Position numbers and translations under genes: made by a program
In this document: positions 37,871-47,581 of the stretch, in pieces
Numbering within the stretch: the first letter of the stretch is position 1
Layout: the number at the start of each line of letters is the position of its first letter
Source of the DNA: Paracoccus yeei ATCC BAA-599
GTDB lineage: Bacteria; Pseudomonadota; Alphaproteobacteria; Rhodobacterales; Rhodobacteraceae
DNA length: 64,000 bases
Reading direction: 5' to 3'
Assembly: GCF_000622145.1 (NCBI RefSeq)
Contig: NZ_JHWH01000001.1
Span: 161,678 to 225,677, forward strand
The notes under the pieces: generated by a model
Told to the model about the DNA's origin: nothing
Seen by the model: only the letters and a program-made list of their open reading frames with translations
The model's database searches: none

Positions 37871-38627
37871 CCATGCGGGCCGGGTGACGGCGGTCGGCAT
37901 CTTTTCCGTCGTCCGCGGACTCATGCTGCGCATAGAGGCACGGCCCGCCGGCGTTTCGCGGTCGAATGCGCGGCGGGCGAGCGGCATGGAGTGTTACGGG
38001 GAGGGTGCGGTTGACCAGTAGCGCCGGCAAGGAAGACCAAGCGCAGCCGCATCGAAACGATCGGAGACGGCCGAGACTGTGTAAAAACTCGGTCAGGCGG
38101 CCAGAGAATCGGAACATTGTTCTCCTGATGTCGGATCAACGTGAGAAAGTTCTGCTCAACTTTGCCTGAAGCGCCACTTGGCGGAAATAGTGCTCGCCAG
38201 ACCCGAGGATTTTGAGTTTTGACACAGCCTCGGCCCACCAGAGATGCGATGACACGGGCCGGCCTGCAAGGCAGCGATCCGGCTGAGGGCCTGCTTCAAG
38301 CGTGGAATGCTTGGGCCCTGGATGGCCTTGCTGCCGGGGGTGATCTGTGCCTGCAGGATTTCCTCTGTCTGGCCCAAGACTCTCTCAGCATGGTCCGGCC
38401 CTTCAGGGTTCCGGCCAGTCCCGCAGCTTGGACAGCCGCGACCAGTCCCAGACCGCAGGACGGCTTCAGACCCGGTTGCGGTGGCAAAGCATGGCCGTTC
38501 GCTTCCCGCACGGCCTGCCAACCCTACCCGGGCGACGCGATGCGGCACGTGCCCCGGCTGGCCCGCTTGGCGTCGTAAGTTGCGGTGGCACAGCATGGCC
38601 GCCCCCTCACCGCGCGGCCCGCCACAC
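37871..38627. other. Non-coding interval between macB and diguanylate cyclase
   Basis: 757 bp without a supportable gene. It contains the inverted-repeat element at 38069-38235 and the first copy of a 104-bp tandem duplication at 38476-38578. The stretch 38236-38475 shows nothing I recognise. Confidence 0.6.
38069..38235. mobile_element. Short (167-bp) inverted-repeat element, MITE-like or IS remnant
   Basis: The left end GGCCGAGACTGTGTAAAAAC and the reverse complement of the right end GGCCGAGGCTGTGTCAAAAC agree at 20 of 22 positions (38069-38090 and 38214-38235). CTGTGT(A/C)AAAACTC ends are typical of transposon termini. Only 123 bp lie between, with no open frame of note, so it cannot move by itself. 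No clear target-site duplication is visible. Confidence 0.65.
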
Positions 38628-38682
38628 CTATCCCGGCGACGCGGCGCGGGCCATGCCGCGGCCGGCGCGCTTGGCCTCGTAA
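38476..38682. repeat. 104-bp tandem duplication of the 3' end of the diguanylate cyclase gene
   Basis: Two units with a period of exactly 104 bp and no indels (38476-38578 and 38580-38682) share TTGCGGTGGCA, AGCATGGCC and the reversed end of the cyclase gene. On the minus strand the gene copy ends YEAKRAGRGMARAASPG-stop, and the distal copy reads YDAKRASRGTCRIASPG-stop. The copies have diverged by many substitutions, so the duplication is old. Confidence 0.75.
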
Positions 38683-39596
38683 AGGGCGGCGTCGGCGGCG
38701 GCCAGCATCGCGTCCGGGTCGGAAAGGGCGTGCTCGGCCGAACGGACGAAGCCCAGGCTGGCCGAGACGCGGCAGAGCGCATCTCCGGCGGGGATCGGCT
38801 CCTCGATCCGGCGGATGATGCGGCGCGACAGACCCAGCAGCTGCTCGGCCCCGCCCGGACGCATCAGCAGCAGCAGAAATTCGTCCCCGCCGGTCCGGGC
38901 GACCCGGTCGGCAGAGCGCGTTTCGGTGCGCAGGATCTGGGCGACGTGCCGCAGCACGTCGTCGCCTGCCGCATGGCCGTGGATGTCGTTGACCTGCTTG
39001 AAGAAGTCCAGGTCCAGCTGCGCCAGGGCAAAGGGCACCGCACCCGCGTTGCGCCAGGCCGCCTGCAGTGCCAGTTCGAACCCCCTGCGGTTCAGCAGCC
39101 CGGTCAGGGGATCGGTCATCGACCGGGTCTCGGCCGCCTCGAACGCCGCCTCGAGGCGACGGTTCGCGCGGCCCAGTTCCGCCAGCACCGCCTGGTTCGC
39201 CTCGTGCAGGAACAGGAACTCCATCGCCAGATCGGCCGGGGCGAAATCGGCGTCGGTCAGCGAAAAGCTGCGGATCGCCTGGGCCAGGGTGATGCCGAAG
39301 CCCAGGTTCATCAGAAAGCCGCCGCCCCAGGGCACGCCATGGCCGCGCAGCAGGATGGCCGGATGGTCCCGCAGCCGCAGCGTCAGCCGCTGGCCGGCCC
39401 GGATGCGCGGCGCAAGATGGGCGAACCCCTCGGGCATGCCGTGCAGATGCACCGGGGCCAGGCAGGTTTCGAACCGGTCGTGCCCGCCGATCAGCTTGGC
39501 CAGCGTCGATCCGGCCGAACGGATCGCGCCCCCCTCGGCCACAAGCAGGTGCATCGGCAGCAGCGCCCCAAGGCCGTCCAGATCGGTGTCGCCCAT
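38628..39596 (-). CDS. Diguanylate cyclase with H-NOX-associated-like N-terminal domain
   Basis: 322 residues. The C-terminal GGDEF domain is complete: DPLTGLLNRRGFE, LDLDFFKQVNDIHGHAAGD, the catalytic RTGGDEF at about 236-240, and the inhibitory site RSAD five residues before it. It should make c-di-GMP and be product-inhibited. The N-terminal 150 residues (MHLLVAEGGAIRSAGSTLAK and onward) look like an HNOBA-type PAS domain, the usual partner of H-NOX sensors. It lies 20 bases after the H-NOX-like gene, so the two form an operon. No membrane segment is present. Confidence 0.88.
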   Translation of the reverse strand: MGDTDLDGLGALLPMHLLVAEGGAIRSAGSTLAKLIGGHDRFETCLAPVHLHGMPEGFAHLAPRIRAGQRLTLRLRDHPAILLRGHGVPWGGGFLMNLGFGITLAQAIRSFSLTDADFAPADLAMEFLFLHEANQAVLAELGRANRRLEAAFEAAETRSMTDPLTGLLNRRGFELALQAAWRNAGAVPFALAQLDLDFFKQVNDIHGHAAGDDVLRHVAQILRTETRSADRVARTGGDEFLLLLMRPGGAEQLLGLSRRIIRRIEEPIPAGDALCRVSASLGFVRSAEHALSDPDAMLAAADAALYEAKRAGRGMARAASPG

Positions 39597-39616
39597 CGCC
39601 CTTGTCCTATCTCGCC

Positions 39617-40174
39617 CTATTCGGCCGACAGCGCAAAGGGCCGGCCGGCGGCATGTTCCTCAAGCACCACCCGCAACGTGATGCGGTTTCCCGCAACCGC
39701 GATCAGCGCAAGCGTGCCGTAATCGTCGGCCATGCCGCGCAGCATGCCCGCAATCGCCCAGATCCAGCCGCGCGGCCGGTGCGAGACATAGATCTCGTAG
39801 TCCTCGGCCCCTTCCGACACCACGCTCAGTTCGGGCAGCGGAAAATGCGGCAGGACCAGCAGGGCGCGGCCCGGCAATTCCTCGAGCGAGCGGATGAACT
39901 CGACAAAGTTCGGCCCGCTGAAGCGAAGCAGCCGGCGCACCCCCTCGAGCCGGACGACCCAGGCGCCCAGGTCCTCGGCGATTTCGGCGACGGGCTTGCC
40001 CAGGCGGCGCGATGCCAGAAACACCAGGCGCCGGGTTTCCTGCGGCGAGGTGTGGACCAGCAGCGGGCGCGACGCCCGTTCGGGCAGCGCGCCCTGCACG
40101 AGGTCCTGCCAGAAGGCATCGCCATAGGAACTGCGCAGGAAGCTTTCGAGCGAGCGGCCGACCAGGGTATACAT
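39617..40174 (-). CDS. H-NOX-like (heme NO-binding family) protein lacking the proximal His
   Basis: 185 residues, the normal H-NOX length. It opens MYTLVGRSLESFLRSSYGDAFW and retains FSGPNFVEFIRSLEEL and the porphyrin-propionate motif YxSxR (YVSHR, residues 129-133). At the place of the axial His, about residue 102 in the family, it has Pro101 (SLEELPGRA). It may therefore not bind heme in the classical way, or may use another ligand such as His110. It probably regulates the diguanylate cyclase encoded just downstream. The start is three bases after the comEC stop. Confidence 0.8.
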   Translation of the reverse strand: MYTLVGRSLESFLRSSYGDAFWQDLVQGALPERASRPLLVHTSPQETRRLVFLASRRLGKPVAEIAEDLGAWVVRLEGVRRLLRFSGPNFVEFIRSLEELPGRALLVLPHFPLPELSVVSEGAEDYEIYVSHRPRGWIWAIAGMLRGMADDYGTLALIAVAGNRITLRVVLEEHAAGRPFALSAE

Positions 40175-40177
40175 GGC

Positions 40178-42397
40178 TCAGTGTCCCTTGAGGGGGTGGG
40201 GGCCGCCGGTCCAGGCGCGGCGGCCGGCACGCTCGGCCGTGGTGACGATGCGGTATCCGGTCGGCGCCCTCTCGATCGCCAGGGCGCCGGTGCGGCGCAG
40301 CGCCCCCCGGTCCATGAGCCGGCAGGCGGGACGCCGGCCCAGGGCGGCGCGCAGGTCCTGGTCCGACACGATCACCGCGCCGGCGCGGCACAGGTCCGCG
40401 GCCAGGCCCGCCGCCCGCTTGCCGGTCAGGTGATGCAGCGCGACGTCGGTTCCGGGCAGGTGCACTGTCGCGCTGCGGGCAAAGGCCGCGCCGCTCCAGA
40501 ACGGGCGGGCGGCAGCCGATGCCTGGTCGGCCTGATCGCCATCCGCCTCGAGCCACTCGGCGGCGGCAAAGGCGCCCCCCTTGGGCTTTGACAGCGCCCG
40601 ACCCGAGGGGGTCATCACACCGACCGCGTCGCCGTCGCCCGAGACCAGGACCAGCGGGCGTTCGTGGCGCAGCCACACGACCAGCGCCAGCAGCAGGATC
40701 AGGCCCCCCGCCAGCCGCCGCAGCCGCACCAGGCCGCCCCCGGCCATCGGCGAAACCGGGGCCAGGATCACCAGGCAGGCGCCCAGCCCCATCAGCGGCA
40801 CGACCAGCGTGGGCGGGGCGGGCAGGACCGTGACGGCGCCGTTGAAGCCCGCGACCCAGTCGGCCACGATCAGCATCCAGCGCGTCCCCAGCCCCATGAA
40901 CCACAGCGCCGGCTGCGCTAGGCCGAGGGGCGCCAGCACCGCCGCGATCACGCCCGCGGGCATGACGACCATGCCGACCACCGGCACGACCAGCAGGTTC
41001 GCCAGCATCCCGTATTGCGTCATCCGTCCGAAATGCGCCGCCGCGAAGGGAGTCGTCGCCAGGCTCGCCACCAGCGAGGACAGCAGCAGCATCGCCGCCG
41101 GGCGCAGCCACCAGGGCATCGCGGGCGCGTGCCGGTTCCAGGGATCCTGGGACAGGATCAGGGCGACGGTGGCCGCAAAGCTCATCTGGAAACCGGCCGA
41201 GGTCAGACCCTCGGGCTCGGCCGCCAGGATCACCACGGCGGCGACCGCGACCGTGCGCAGGGACACGGCCCTGCGGTCGGCGATGATCGCGGCCAGCATC
41301 ACGGCGACCATGATGAACGACCGTTCGGTCGCGACCCCGCCGCCCGAAAGCCACAGATAGACCGCCGAGGCAAGCAGCGCCCCGCCCGCCGCCCATTTGT
41401 GCATGGCCTGGCCCCGGATGGCGCCCAAGCCCTGCAGGCCCACCCCCATGAGGCGCAGCGCGGCATAGGTGAACCCCGCCAGCATCGTCATGTGCAGCCC
41501 CGAGATCGAGATGATGTGGTAAAGGTTCGAGGCCCGCATGATGTCGTTCGTGCGCTCCTCGATCCCCGAGCGGTCGCCGGTCATCAGCGCGGCCGAGACC
41601 GCGCCCTCTTGCCCACCGATGGCCTGGCGCATGGCCTCGGCCATGGACATGCGCAGCCGGTGCAGCGCCAGGGCGCCGCCGGGACGGGGCGGTTCGACCG
41701 TCAGGACGGGCGCGCGGGAATAGCCGATGGCGCCCAGCCGCTCGAACCAGGCGACGCGGCGGAAATCGAACGCGCCCGGCTCGGTCGGACCGTTCGGCGG
41801 GCCCAGATGGGCCGACAGCATCACGCGCTGCCCCGGCACCGGCAACGTGCCCTCGTCGAACAGCGAGACGCGGACCCGTTCGGGCGTCCGTTCGGGCGCC
41901 ACGTCGTCCAGCGCCACGCGATCCAGCGTCAGCCGCATCCGGTCGCGGGCCGAACGGTCGACCATGACCACCCGCCCCTCGACCGGGCCATAATAGCGGA
42001 AATCCAGCACCGGCGCCGCAACCGACCAGGACCGCAGGCCGGACAGGCCAAAACCCAGAACAATGGTCGCCAGCGCCAGGCAGACCAGCCGCAGCCGGTC
42101 CGCGCGGTCCCAGTCGAGCCGGCCCGCAACGGCCCGGGCGCGGGCCGCGGCCGCCAGCGCCGGCGCGGCCAGCAGCAGAACCAGGCAGGCGGCATAGATG
42201 CGGGGCCCGGGTTCGTCCGGCAGGGCGAACCAGGCGCCGATGCCCAGCGCCATCCAGACCGGCAGCCAGGGCAGCAAACCCGCGCGGATCACGACGGGTG
42301 CGCGCGTCACCCGCGAGGCGGCGGCAGGGCGTGCCGCCGCCCCCACACCGCCCGCCGTGGTCATTGCCGTCGCCACCGAAACTTGTCCTTGTCCCAA
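40178..42397 (-). CDS. comEC: ComEC/Rec2-family competence channel protein
   Basis: 739 residues. The N-terminal DUF4131-like part has several hydrophobic segments, and a Competence domain (about 240-520) carries NLYHIISISGLHMTMLAG, the defining ComEC signature, plus ATERSFIMVAVMLAA and GFQMSFAATVALIL. The C-terminal region does not show the HxHxDH motif of the metallo-beta-lactamase domain found in many ComECs; only a short divergent version is present. It would carry DNA across the inner membrane in transformation. The start is either 42397 or a second Met at 42364. It is divergent from gltX and followed closely by the H-NOX-like gene. Confidence 0.9.
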   Translation of the reverse strand: MGQGQVSVATAMTTAGGVGAAARPAAASRVTRAPVVIRAGLLPWLPVWMALGIGAWFALPDEPGPRIYAACLVLLLAAPALAAAARARAVAGRLDWDRADRLRLVCLALATIVLGFGLSGLRSWSVAAPVLDFRYYGPVEGRVVMVDRSARDRMRLTLDRVALDDVAPERTPERVRVSLFDEGTLPVPGQRVMLSAHLGPPNGPTEPGAFDFRRVAWFERLGAIGYSRAPVLTVEPPRPGGALALHRLRMSMAEAMRQAIGGQEGAVSAALMTGDRSGIEERTNDIMRASNLYHIISISGLHMTMLAGFTYAALRLMGVGLQGLGAIRGQAMHKWAAGGALLASAVYLWLSGGGVATERSFIMVAVMLAAIIADRRAVSLRTVAVAAVVILAAEPEGLTSAGFQMSFAATVALILSQDPWNRHAPAMPWWLRPAAMLLLSSLVASLATTPFAAAHFGRMTQYGMLANLLVVPVVGMVVMPAGVIAAVLAPLGLAQPALWFMGLGTRWMLIVADWVAGFNGAVTVLPAPPTLVVPLMGLGACLVILAPVSPMAGGGLVRLRRLAGGLILLLALVVWLRHERPLVLVSGDGDAVGVMTPSGRALSKPKGGAFAAAEWLEADGDQADQASAAARPFWSGAAFARSATVHLPGTDVALHHLTGKRAAGLAADLCRAGAVIVSDQDLRAALGRRPACRLMDRGALRRTGALAIERAPTGYRIVTTAERAGRRAWTGGPHPLKGH

Positions 42398-42497
42398 GCC
42401 TTGCGTATCTCTGACGGCGAGACTGGCACGCCGTCCCTTTCGAAAGGCTTAACGGCGTCCGCCCCCTGCTGATTTTTCTGGATTGTCTGGCCCTGAA

Positions 42498-43904
42498 ATG
42501 ACCGATTCCCGCCCTGTCGTGACCCGCTTTGCCCCCTCGCCCACCGGATACCTGCATATCGGGGGGGCCCGGACGGCCCTGTTCAACTGGCTTTACGCCC
42601 GTGGGCGGAATGGGCGATTCCTGCTGCGGATCGAGGACACCGACCGCGCCCGCTCGACCCCCGAGGCGACGGCGGCGATCCTGAAGGGGCTGGAATGGCT
42701 GGGCCTCGACTGGGACGGCGAGCCGGTCAGCCAGTTCGAGGGCCGCGCCCGCCATGCCGAGGTCGCCCGCGCCATGCTGGCGAACGGCACCGCCTACAAA
42801 TGCTTCTCGACCGCCGAGGAGATCGAGGCGTTCCGCGACGCCGCCAAGGCCGAGGGCCGCTCGACCCTGTTCCTGTCGCCCTGGCGCGACGCGGACCCGG
42901 CGACCCATCCCGACGCGCCCTTTGTCATCCGCCTGCGCGCGCCCCGCGACGGGCAGACGGTGGTGCGGGACGCGGTGCAGGGCGATGTGACGTTCGGTAA
43001 TGACCAGTTGGACGACATGATCCTGCTGCGTTCGGACGGGACCCCCACCTACATGCATGCGGTGGTGGTGGACGACCACGACATGGGCGTGACCCATGTG
43101 ATCCGGGGCGACGATCACCTGACCAACGCGGCCCGCCAGATCCAGATCTATCAGGCGATGGGCTGGGACGTGCCGGTCTTTGCCCACATCCCGCTGATCC
43201 ATGGCGAGGACGGCAAGAAGCTGTCCAAGCGTCACGGCGCGGTGGGCCTGCACGAATTCGCGGCGATGGGCTATCCGGCGGCGGCGATGCGCAACTATCT
43301 GGCGCGGCTGGGCTGGAGCCACGGCGACGACGAGCTTTTCGACGACGACCAGGCCAGGGCGTGGTTCGATCTGCCGGGAATCGGCAAGGCCCCGGCCCGG
43401 CTGGACTTCAAGAAGCTGGAGCATGTCAGCGGCTGGCACATCGCCCGGATGGAGGACGACGCGCTGATGGCGGAAATCGCCGCCTATCTGGCCGAAACCG
43501 GCGCCCCTGGCCTGACCGAGACGCAGAAGGCGCGCCTGGCCCCCGCCCTGCCCGCGCTGAAGGCCAAGGCGAAAACCCTGCCCGCGCTGCTCGAGCAGGG
43601 CCATTTCGCCCTGGTGTCGCGCCCCCTTGCGGTTGAGAACAAGGCGGCGGCCGCGCTGGATACGGTATCCCGTAGTATACTGGCAGAATTGACTGCCGCA
43701 TTGCAGCATGCTAGCTGGGACCGCGACGACCTCGAGGCGGCGGCCAAGCAGATTGGCTTGTCGCACGGGCTGGGTCTGGGCAAGATCGCGGCACCCTTGC
43801 GCGCCGCCCTTGCCGGCCGCAGTTCGACCCCGAGCGTATTCGATATGATGTTGGCGCTTGGCCGTGAGGAAACGCTGGCCAGGTTGCAGGATCAGGCGGG
43901 CTGA
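42498..43904 (+). CDS. gltX: Glutamyl-tRNA synthetase
   Basis: 468 residues, class I synthetase. The HIGH-type motif is [23 protein letters not shown] and the KMSKS-type motif is [25 protein letters not shown] and [17 protein letters not shown] are also diagnostic. It charges tRNA-Glu, and possibly tRNA-Gln where GatCAB is used; discrimination cannot be judged from the sequence alone. The ATG at 42498 ([17 protein letters not shown]) is the family start; an in-frame TTG at 42483 is not needed. It is followed by citrate synthase after 54 bases. Confidence 0.97.
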   Translation: MTDSRPVVTRFAPSPTGYLHIGGARTALFNWLYARGRNGRFLLRIEDTDRARSTPEATAAILKGLEWLGLDWDGEPVSQFEGRARHAEVARAMLANGTAYKCFSTAEEIEAFRDAAKAEGRSTLFLSPWRDADPATHPDAPFVIRLRAPRDGQTVVRDAVQGDVTFGNDQLDDMILLRSDGTPTYMHAVVVDDHDMGVTHVIRGDDHLTNAARQIQIYQAMGWDVPVFAHIPLIHGEDGKKLSKRHGAVGLHEFAAMGYPAAAMRNYLARLGWSHGDDELFDDDQARAWFDLPGIGKAPARLDFKKLEHVSGWHIARMEDDALMAEIAAYLAETGAPGLTETQKARLAPALPALKAKAKTLPALLEQGHFALVSRPLAVENKAAAALDTVSRSILAELTAALQHASWDRDDLEAAAKQIGLSHGLGLGKIAAPLRAALAGRSSTPSVFDMMLALGREETLARLQDQAG

Positions 43905-43958
43905 TCGCCCGCGCCCCATCGTCCGGCAAGGCCGGAGACAGGTCTAAAGGAGAACGGA

Positions 43959-45251
43959 ATGGCAGAGAGCAAATCCGCGAAGCTGCTTGTCGAAGGAAAG
44001 GAAGTCGAGCTTCCGATCCTCAGCCCTACGGCGGGGCCGGATGTCCTGGACATCCGCAAGCTGTACGGCCAGGCGGACGTGTTTACCTATGACCCCGGCT
44101 TCACCTCGACCGCGTCCTGCGATTCGACGATCACCTATATCGACGGCGACAAGGGCGAGCTGTGGTATCGCGGCTATCCGATCGAGCAGCTGGCCGCCAA
44201 GTCGCATTATCTGGAAGTGTGCTATCTGCTGCTTTACGGGGAGCTGCCCACCGCCGAGCAGATGACCGACTTTGAACGGCGCGTGACCCGTCACACCATG
44301 GTTCACGAGCAGATGCACAACTTCTTCCGCGGTTTCCGCCGCGATGCGCATCCGATGGCCACCATGGTCGGCGTGATCGGGGCCATGTCGGCCTTCTACC
44401 ACGATTCGACCGACGTGAACGACCCCTGGCAGCGCGAGGTCGCGGCGATCCGGCTGATCGCCAAGGTGCCGACCATCGCCGCCATGGCCTACAAGTATTC
44501 GATCGGCCAGCCCTTCGTCTATCCGCAGAACGAACTGGATTACGCCAGCAACTTCCTGCACATGTGCTTTTCGGTCCCGGCCGAGAAATATGTGGTGGAC
44601 CCGGCGCTGTCGCGTGCGATGGACCGCATCTTCACGCTTCATGCGGACCACGAGCAGAACGCCTCGACCTCGACCGTGCGGCTGGCGGGCTCCTCGGGGG
44701 CGAACCCCTTCGCCTGCATCGCGGCGGGCATCGCCTGCCTCTGGGGCCCGGCCCATGGCGGCGCCAACCAGGCCTGCCTGGAGATGCTGCGCGAGATCGG
44801 CAGCGTCGAGCGCATCCCGGAATTCATCGCCCGCGCCAAGGACAAGGACGACCCGTTCCGGCTGATGGGTTTCGGCCACCGCGTCTACAAGAACTTCGAC
44901 CCGCGCGCCACGGTGATGAAGGAATCGGCCGACGAGGTTCTGGACCTGCTGGGCATTCACGACAACCCGACGCTGCAGGTCGCCAAGGAGCTTGAGAAGA
45001 TCGCGCTGGAGGACGAGTATTTCGTCTCGAAGAAGCTTTATCCCAACGTCGACTTCTATTCGGGCATCATCCTGGAAGCGATGGGCTTCCCGACCTCGAT
45101 GTTCACGCCGATCTTTGCGCTGTCGCGCACCGTCGGCTGGATTTCGCAGTGGAAGGAAATGATCGCCGACCCGCAGAACAAGATCGGCCGCCCGCGCCAG
45201 CTGTATGTCGGCGCGCAACGGCGCGACTATGTGGACGTGAAGGCGCGCTGA
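43959..45251 (+). CDS. gltA: Citrate synthase (type II)
   Basis: 430 residues. Motifs: [32 protein letters not shown] with a catalytic His, [30 protein letters not shown] with the second catalytic His, and a C-terminal Arg/Asp region near [10 protein letters not shown]. This is the hexameric, NADH-sensitive type of Gram-negative bacteria. It condenses acetyl-CoA and oxaloacetate at entry to the TCA cycle. AAAGGAG precedes the ATG closely. An intrinsic terminator follows at 45271-45308. Confidence 0.98.
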   Translation: MAESKSAKLLVEGKEVELPILSPTAGPDVLDIRKLYGQADVFTYDPGFTSTASCDSTITYIDGDKGELWYRGYPIEQLAAKSHYLEVCYLLLYGELPTAEQMTDFERRVTRHTMVHEQMHNFFRGFRRDAHPMATMVGVIGAMSAFYHDSTDVNDPWQREVAAIRLIAKVPTIAAMAYKYSIGQPFVYPQNELDYASNFLHMCFSVPAEKYVVDPALSRAMDRIFTLHADHEQNASTSTVRLAGSSGANPFACIAAGIACLWGPAHGGANQACLEMLREIGSVERIPEFIARAKDKDDPFRLMGFGHRVYKNFDPRATVMKESADEVLDLLGIHDNPTLQVAKELEKIALEDEYFVSKKLYPNVDFYSGIILEAMGFPTSMFTPIFALSRTVGWISQWKEMIADPQNKIGRPRQLYVGAQRRDYVDVKAR

Positions 45252-45270
45252 GGCGGGCTTGCAAGGTTGG

Positions 45271-45308
45271 AAACGGCCCCGGGCGCAACCCCGGGGCCGT
45301 TTGCTTTT
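45271..45308 (+). terminator. Intrinsic terminator after citrate synthase
   Basis: A perfect 13-bp stem AAACGGCCCCGGG / CCCGGGGCCGTTT (45271-45283 and 45290-45302) with a CGCAAC loop is followed by GCTTTT. This is a strong rho-independent terminator separating gltA from the SDR gene. Confidence 0.85.
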
Positions 45309-45432
45309 CAGGGGCTTTGCCCCTCGGCCCGTGCTGGGCCTCACCCCAGGATATTTGTGCAAGAAAGAAGCCCGCTGGGGCTGCGACATTGCGGGGCTTG
45401 CGCAAGGCCGGGCGCAGTGCCACACCACCGCC

Positions 45433-46086
45433 ATGAGCGAAGCATCCAAGATCGCGCTGGTCACCGGCGCCTCGCGCGGGCTGGGCGCCGCACTGGCCGA
45501 AGGGCTGGCGGCGCGCGGCTGGCATATCCTGGCCGTGGCCCGCACCGCGGGCGCGCTGGAGGAACTGGACGACCGCATCCGCAAGGCCGGTGGCACCGCC
45601 ACGCTGGCGCCCCTGGACGTGGGCCAGCCCGAGCCGATGGTCAAGCTGGCCGAGGCCGTGGGCGGGCGCTGGAAGGGGTTGGACCTGTGGGCGCATTGCG
45701 CAGTCCATGCCGCGCCGCTGTCGCCCGCGGGCCATGTGGATGCCAAGGATTTCCAGAAGTCGGTCGACCTGAACCTGGTCGCCGTGCGCGGGCTGATCGC
45801 GCTGTTCGAGCCGCTCTTGCTGGCGCGCAAGGGCACGGCGCTGTTTTTCGACGACCCGCGCGCCGGGCAGAAGTTCTTCGGCAGCTACGGCGCGACCAAG
45901 GCCGCGCAGATCGCGCTGGCCCGCAGTTGGCAGGCCGAAGCCGAAAGCATCGGCCCCCGCGTCGTCATCGCCAGACCCGCGCCCATGCCCACGGCCACGC
46001 GCGCGCGGTTCTTTCCGGGCGAGGACCGCGCCCGCCTGACCCCCTGCAAGGCCGAGGCCGAGCGCATCCTGGCCGACCTGCCTTAG
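45433..46086 (+). CDS. Short-chain dehydrogenase/reductase family protein
   Basis: 217 residues. The nucleotide-binding [20 protein letters not shown] lies at the N-terminus, and the catalytic Tyr-x3-Lys is in [14 protein letters not shown]. The NNAG-type motif is altered to [10 protein letters not shown]. The specificity position after beta-2 is Arg (VARTAG), compatible with NADP(H). The substrate is unknown. The start follows a 180-bp leader after the gltA terminator. The gene is convergent with cobQ, the two stops overlapping by three bases. Confidence 0.87.
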   Translation: MSEASKIALVTGASRGLGAALAEGLAARGWHILAVARTAGALEELDDRIRKAGGTATLAPLDVGQPEPMVKLAEAVGGRWKGLDLWAHCAVHAAPLSPAGHVDAKDFQKSVDLNLVAVRGLIALFEPLLLARKGTALFFDDPRAGQKFFGSYGATKAAQIALARSWQAEAESIGPRVVIARPAPMPTATRARFFPGEDRARLTPCKAEAERILADLP

Positions 46087-47516
46087 CCCGCCAGCGCGAA
46101 CAGGCGGTCAAGGTCCAGGTGCGTCTCGAGATGGGCGGCAAGGCGGTCCAGCACCGCCTCGACCCCCGCGCCATAGCCGGGCGTCGACGGCGCGCCCAGC
46201 CGGGCCAGCCAGGCCGCGCGAAAGGCGTCGCCCGCGAACAGCCCATGCAGATGCGTGCCCGTAACGCGGCCGTCGGCGCTGGTCGCGCCTTCGGGTTCAG
46301 GGATATGGGCCAGCGGGCGGGCGCAATCGGGGCCCTGGGCGCGGCCCATGTGGATCTCGTACCCCTCGACCGGCTGGCCAAGCGCGCGGCCCTGCACCCG
46401 GGTCAGGCGCTTGTCGGGGACCATCCGGGTTTCCACCTCGAGCAGGCCCAGCCCCCGGGTGCTGCCCGGGTCGCCGTCGTGGCCGTCCGGGTCATGCACC
46501 CAGGCCCCCAGCATCTGGTAGCCGCCGCAGATGCCCAGCACATGGCCGCCGCGCCGGACATGGGCGGCAAGGTCGATGTCCCAGCCCTGCTGGCGCAGAA
46601 AGGCCAGGTCGCCCCGCGTCGACTTGGTGCCGGGCAGGATCACCAGATCGGCGTCGCCCGGCAGCGCCTGGCCCGGGGGCACCATGGTCAGCCGCACCCC
46701 CGGCTCGGCGGCGAGCGGGTCCAGGTCGTCGAAATTGGCGATGCGCGACAGCATCGGGCAGGCGATGTGCAGCCCGCCCGCGCCCACCGCGCGGCGCAGG
46801 TCGACCGCATCCTCGGCCGGCAGGCGGGCAGCGTCGGGAAACCAGGGCACCAATCCCAGGTCGGGCCAGCCGGTGCGCTGCGCGATGAAGGCCCGGCCGG
46901 CGTCGAACAGCGCCGGGTCGCCGCGAAAGCGGTTGACCAGAAAACCCCGGATCATCGCGGCATCGGCGGGGTCGATCACCGCCTGCGTGCCGACGATCTG
47001 GGCGATCACCCCGCCCCGGTCGATGTCGCCCACCAGCACCACCGGCACGCCCGCCGCGCGGGCAAAGCCCATGTTGGCGATGTCGCGGGGGCGCAGGTTG
47101 ACCTCGGCCGGGCTGCCCGCGCCCTCGACCAGCACTAGCTCGTGGACGGACGCCAGCCGGCCGAAGCTGTCCAGCACCGCAGCCATCAGCCCGGCCCTCA
47201 GCGCGCCGTAATCGGCGGCCTGCGCCCGCGCCATCGCCCGTCCCTGCACCACGACCTGGGCGGCGCGGTCGGTTTCGGGCTTCAGAAGCACCGGGTTCAT
47301 GTGCACCGAGGGCTCGAGCCCCGCCGCCCGCGCCTGCAGGGCCTGGGCCCGCCCGATCTCGCCCCCCTCCGCCGTCACGGCGGCGTTGTTCGACATGTTC
47401 TGCGGCTTGAACGGCGCGACCGACAGCCCGCGCAAGCGCGCCGCCCGGCACAGGCCCGCCACCAGCAGCGACTTTCCCACGTTCGAGCCCGTGCCCTGGA
47501 TCATCAACGCCGGCAT
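46083..47516 (-). CDS. cobQ: Cobyric acid synthase
   Basis: 477 residues. The N-terminal dethiobiotin-synthetase-like ATPase domain has [20 protein letters not shown] and [11 protein letters not shown]. The C-terminal class I glutamine amidotransferase-like domain has [11 protein letters not shown] (nucleophile Cys) and GTHLHGLF with the catalytic His. It amidates adenosylcobyrinic acid a,c-diamide on four side chains in B12 synthesis. No other cob genes are adjacent and only 65 bp separate it from secG, so no cobalamin riboswitch is present. MPALMIQ at 47516 is the family start; a Met six residues earlier also exists. Confidence 0.96.
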   Translation of the reverse strand: MPALMIQGTGSNVGKSLLVAGLCRAARLRGLSVAPFKPQNMSNNAAVTAEGGEIGRAQALQARAAGLEPSVHMNPVLLKPETDRAAQVVVQGRAMARAQAADYGALRAGLMAAVLDSFGRLASVHELVLVEGAGSPAEVNLRPRDIANMGFARAAGVPVVLVGDIDRGGVIAQIVGTQAVIDPADAAMIRGFLVNRFRGDPALFDAGRAFIAQRTGWPDLGLVPWFPDAARLPAEDAVDLRRAVGAGGLHIACPMLSRIANFDDLDPLAAEPGVRLTMVPPGQALPGDADLVILPGTKSTRGDLAFLRQQGWDIDLAAHVRRGGHVLGICGGYQMLGAWVHDPDGHDGDPGSTRGLGLLEVETRMVPDKRLTRVQGRALGQPVEGYEIHMGRAQGPDCARPLAHIPEPEGATSADGRVTGTHLHGLFAGDAFRAAWLARLGAPSTPGYGAGVEAVLDRLAAHLETHLDLDRLFALAG

Positions 47517-47581
47517 GGAACCCCCGCTTGCCAATCTTGCCCTTGGTGACTAGATAGGCGCGTCGCTGAAAGAAAGGCCCC

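Noticed and set aside
38219..38578. A 119-codon plus-strand frame beside the inverted-repeat element
   Set aside because: It runs through the tandem duplication and shows no family features; most likely chance.
39660..43919. A 1419-codon minus-strand open frame across the cyclase-partner, comEC and gltX genes
   Set aside because: It is antisense or out of frame to clearly homologous genes, Arg/Gly/Ala-rich, and has no domain. High GC removes stop codons in shadow frames.
45340..45370. CCCCAGGATATTTGTGCAAGAAAG as a regulatory site
   Set aside because: Similar GGATATTTG strings are, from memory, common between genes in Rhodobacterales; I cannot assign a role without a genome-wide count.
47517..47581. 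Cobalamin riboswitch before cobQ
   Set aside because: Only 65 bp separate cobQ from secG, too short for the aptamer, and no B12-box sequence is visible.
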